From: Salminus brasiliensis
Lineage: Eukaryota; Chordata; Actinopteri; Characiformes; Bryconidae
Direction of reading: 5' to 3'
Assembly (NCBI RefSeq): GCF_030463535.1
Contig: NC_132900.1
Span: forward strand, 29,197,721 to 29,261,720
DNA: 64,000 nt
The position numbers and the translations under genes were made by a program. Under the pieces are notes generated by a model that made no database searches, was not told where the DNA came from, and worked only from the letters and a program-made list of their open reading frames with translations. Below, in pieces: positions 61,560 to 64,000 of the stretch; positions within the stretch are counted from its first letter, which is position 1; the number at the start of each line of letters is the position of its first letter.

Positions 61560-61720
61560 GGTTTGACTGACTGCCTGAGCGTGTGTCTTGTTGAAGGCAG
61601 TTAAAGGCCCCTCCCCTTATCCCTCCTCCTCCTCCTCTCTTTCTCTCTCGGCCTGTCTCGGCCCCACCCCTCAAAGAAATGACTCCTGCAGTCACTTTTT
61701 GCAATTACAGTTACTCTCCT
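61560..61720 (-). promoter_or_regulatory. prdm1: Candidate prdm1 promoter
   Basis: On the - strand, upstream of the tentative first exon: GC-box-like gaggggtggggcc, then gggataaggggaggggcctt followed by taactgcc, then the presumed 5' UTR. No TATA box with confidence; transcription start unknown. Confidence 0.35.
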
Positions 61721-61764
61721 GCTTCACTTATTTCTGTGTGACATGGATCTCTCTTACTTTTCTG

Positions 61765-61799
<35 letters not shown>

Positions 61800-63523
61800 T
61801 TTTTTATTTTGTCATTTTTTGCAGTTTTCAAAAAAAAAAAGAAATAAAAAAGTGCTTGGACCCCTTTAATCCATTCATTCTCCCACTGTCCCACTCAGCC
61901 CCACTGAAACCGAAGGAGAACTAACAGGCGCCAATCATTCTATCAGATAGAGTGAGATTAGATAGGGTGGGATAGGGTCTTGTTTGGAGAGGGGAGGGGT
62001 AAGTTGGAGTGGGGAGTGGGGGGGGTGGTGTTGGTGTTGATCCCCTTTCCTCTGACTCTCTTCCTGTGAAGGAAGGACATCCTGCAGCAGTGACTCAATA
62101 ACCTGTTGCTGTTTACTAAGAGCAGGACTGCAGATTGATGACCGCGTTTGTCCTCACACCTCCTCCTCCACCCCCCCCAAACTCCTCGCCGCTCTTCCCC
62201 AATCCTCTCCCTTTCCCCTCCTGGACCTAGACCTGGACCTGCACCCAGGCTCCACACACAAGCTGTAGAGGGCGCCGCTCCCTGCAAGAGGTCCTCTGGT
62301 GCCCTACTGTGAACCTCTGCACCCGTTGTGGATGTTAGTGTTGGGGTAGCTGGGGTAGATGGAGATGGGGTTGAGGAGGGTCGTCACTAATGATTAGGTC
62401 AGGAATAAAGGAATCTGTTGATTATTGTGAAGATTAACGATTATTATTATTTTTTTTAGTGATGAAGGCCACAAAGAGAATGGACGGGAGTGAGAAAACC
62501 AAGTGTAGACTTTTTAATAGATTTGTATTGATTTTTTTTTTTTTATTAATTGTAATTGTGTGTGTAAATCGATTAATCAGGACAGCCCTAACCACAACGC
62601 GTTAAAACCACATGGATGAATGAGCATCTGTGGATCAGATGAAGGCCTAGATTTTCTCAAAACACCCTAGAAAGTTCTAGACATGTTCCAAAAGTGCTGT
62701 AAAGGAATTTAATGATTGGTTAGAGAGCCATTTGCATATCATACCCAGTAAACCCAGTATTATCAAGGCCTAGATCACATCACTGGTTATTTATACACAC
62801 TGATTAAACAGTGAGAGCATGGCTCTGCTTTGAACGTTTCCTATAACCAGTACAATTATAGTAGCATGGTTGAATAAAACCAGGCTCTGTCATGCCCACG
62901 ACAAAAGATGAAAGCTTCAAAAAAAAAAAAAAAAAAATGCAGAGTAAAGCGCAAGTGGCAGACGTCGAGAATCTTCGGTGGTCTGCCACGGTCTCGCACC
63001 GCCCGCCGCAATAAGATTCCCCCACAGCAATGGATGCTTTTAAAAAAATACACACAAAAAAAAACAAGACAAATAAAAGGCTGGAAATCCCCTGTTCCCC
63101 CTCTTCTATCTATTGCTACACCACACACAGTGACATAAGTGTGTGTGGGTGAGGAGGAACGAGGAATAATGAGGAGGAGTAGCAGCAGCAGAGTAGAAGA
63201 AAACAAGCAGAAACGGAAGAAAACAGAAGAGCTGTAGGTCGGCTCAGAGTGACCTCGGCTGCGGCCAATCGAATGGGTGGACCTGGTTTACTTGGACATT
63301 AAAGATAAGAACCTTGTTTTTGGGTTCCTGAAACGCTGAGTTTTGGAGATGCTGAGTAACAACAGCAGTCACATACGAGATATACTATACCCTAGTCCAC
63401 CACCACCCCCCCCCCCAACCCTCCCCGTCACCCACCCAAATCCTACTGGTGACAAAGATCTAACCACATCACTTGCTGCTGCCTACTACTTCCTGGCAGC
63501 GGACGACCCATAAGAACCCCCCC

Positions 63524-63563
<40 letters not shown>

Positions 63564-64000
63564 CACATATACCCCACCCTCCCCTCCCCTCCCCAAAAGG
63601 TCTGTCTCTTCCCCCTTGCCTAGCTAGACCCAACTGCCGGCCCACGGCGAGGCCCAAAATCTGGCCTCCAGCTGGGCCTTCTGCAGCACAGCCAGGCACC
63701 AAAGCAGGCCCTGACTCAAAAACAAGCCGCAGAGAACGAAACAACAACAAAGGTCTCTGAACGTTTCGAGCGAAAAACGAGCGCTTCCTTTGGAAATTGC
63801 CGTGCGGTCGGGTCTTGAGGGACCAGAAGCTGGGAACAATCTGCCGAGGACTGGAGTTTGCCCCCATTGCCATGGCCATCGTAACCAACTCCTACCACCA
63901 TTGTGGTGTACTCTCTCTCTGGGCTGCCCACACCATAAAGGAAAGAGTAGGCCGGGGTGGATTGGGGAGGGGTCTTTTTTCTGGCTCTGAAGTCAAATTC
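61721..64000. other. Upstream flank of prdm1
   Basis: Contains CT/CA runs (61765-61799), an A-run (62919-62937), C-runs (63400-63415) and a CA/TA run (63527-63570). A repeat-free patch at 62940-63020 with several CpGs (gcagacgtcgagaatcttcg) might be regulatory. No gene recognised. Confidence 0.5.

Overview
This window is vertebrate nuclear DNA, almost certainly from a teleost fish. Coding sequence occurs as small exons with GT-AG introns. The rest is rich in dinucleotide microsatellites, tRNA-derived SINEs, LINE tails and Tc1-type DNA transposons of the kind common in fish genomes. The species cannot be named from the sequence.

Two genes are supported, facing each other tail to tail. atg5 (autophagy protein 5) lies on the + strand. 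It has a probable non-coding first exon ending near 12615 and seven coding exons between 15088 and 41170. They splice without any frame break into 275 residues, the usual vertebrate length, with the ATG12-acceptor lysine at exactly position 130. prdm1 (Blimp-1, PR/SET zinc-finger repressor) lies on the - strand. Six well-supported coding exons run from 59473 down to 51210 and encode 737 residues from the first ATG of exon 2. A tentative upstream exon at 61376-61402 would add 17 residues in frame. The convergent prdm1/atg5 pair matches the arrangement on human 6q21; the fish copy is probably prdm1a (inference from synteny).

Layout: 1-12 kb is gene-free repeat-rich DNA, with local duplications, an 89-bp-arm hairpin, transposon fragments and a 21-bp minisatellite. 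12.2-42.1 kb is atg5. Its introns hold an apparently intact Tc1/mariner element (20922-22516) with a complete DD34E transposase, two related repeats in opposite orientation around coding exon 2, an AT-rich minisatellite and several SINE/MITE-like copies. 42-49.4 kb is the intergenic space between the two 3' ends. About 49.4-61.6 kb is prdm1. 61.6-64 kb is upstream of prdm1.

atg5 and prdm1 have no shared biochemical pathway; their adjacency is old synteny, possibly kept by long-range regulatory DNA. No previously undescribed gene system was found. The most notable items are the intact Tc1 element, the inverted repeat pair around an atg5 exon, the 89-bp-arm palindrome, the uORF over the atg5 start, and the unusual prdm1 first exon.
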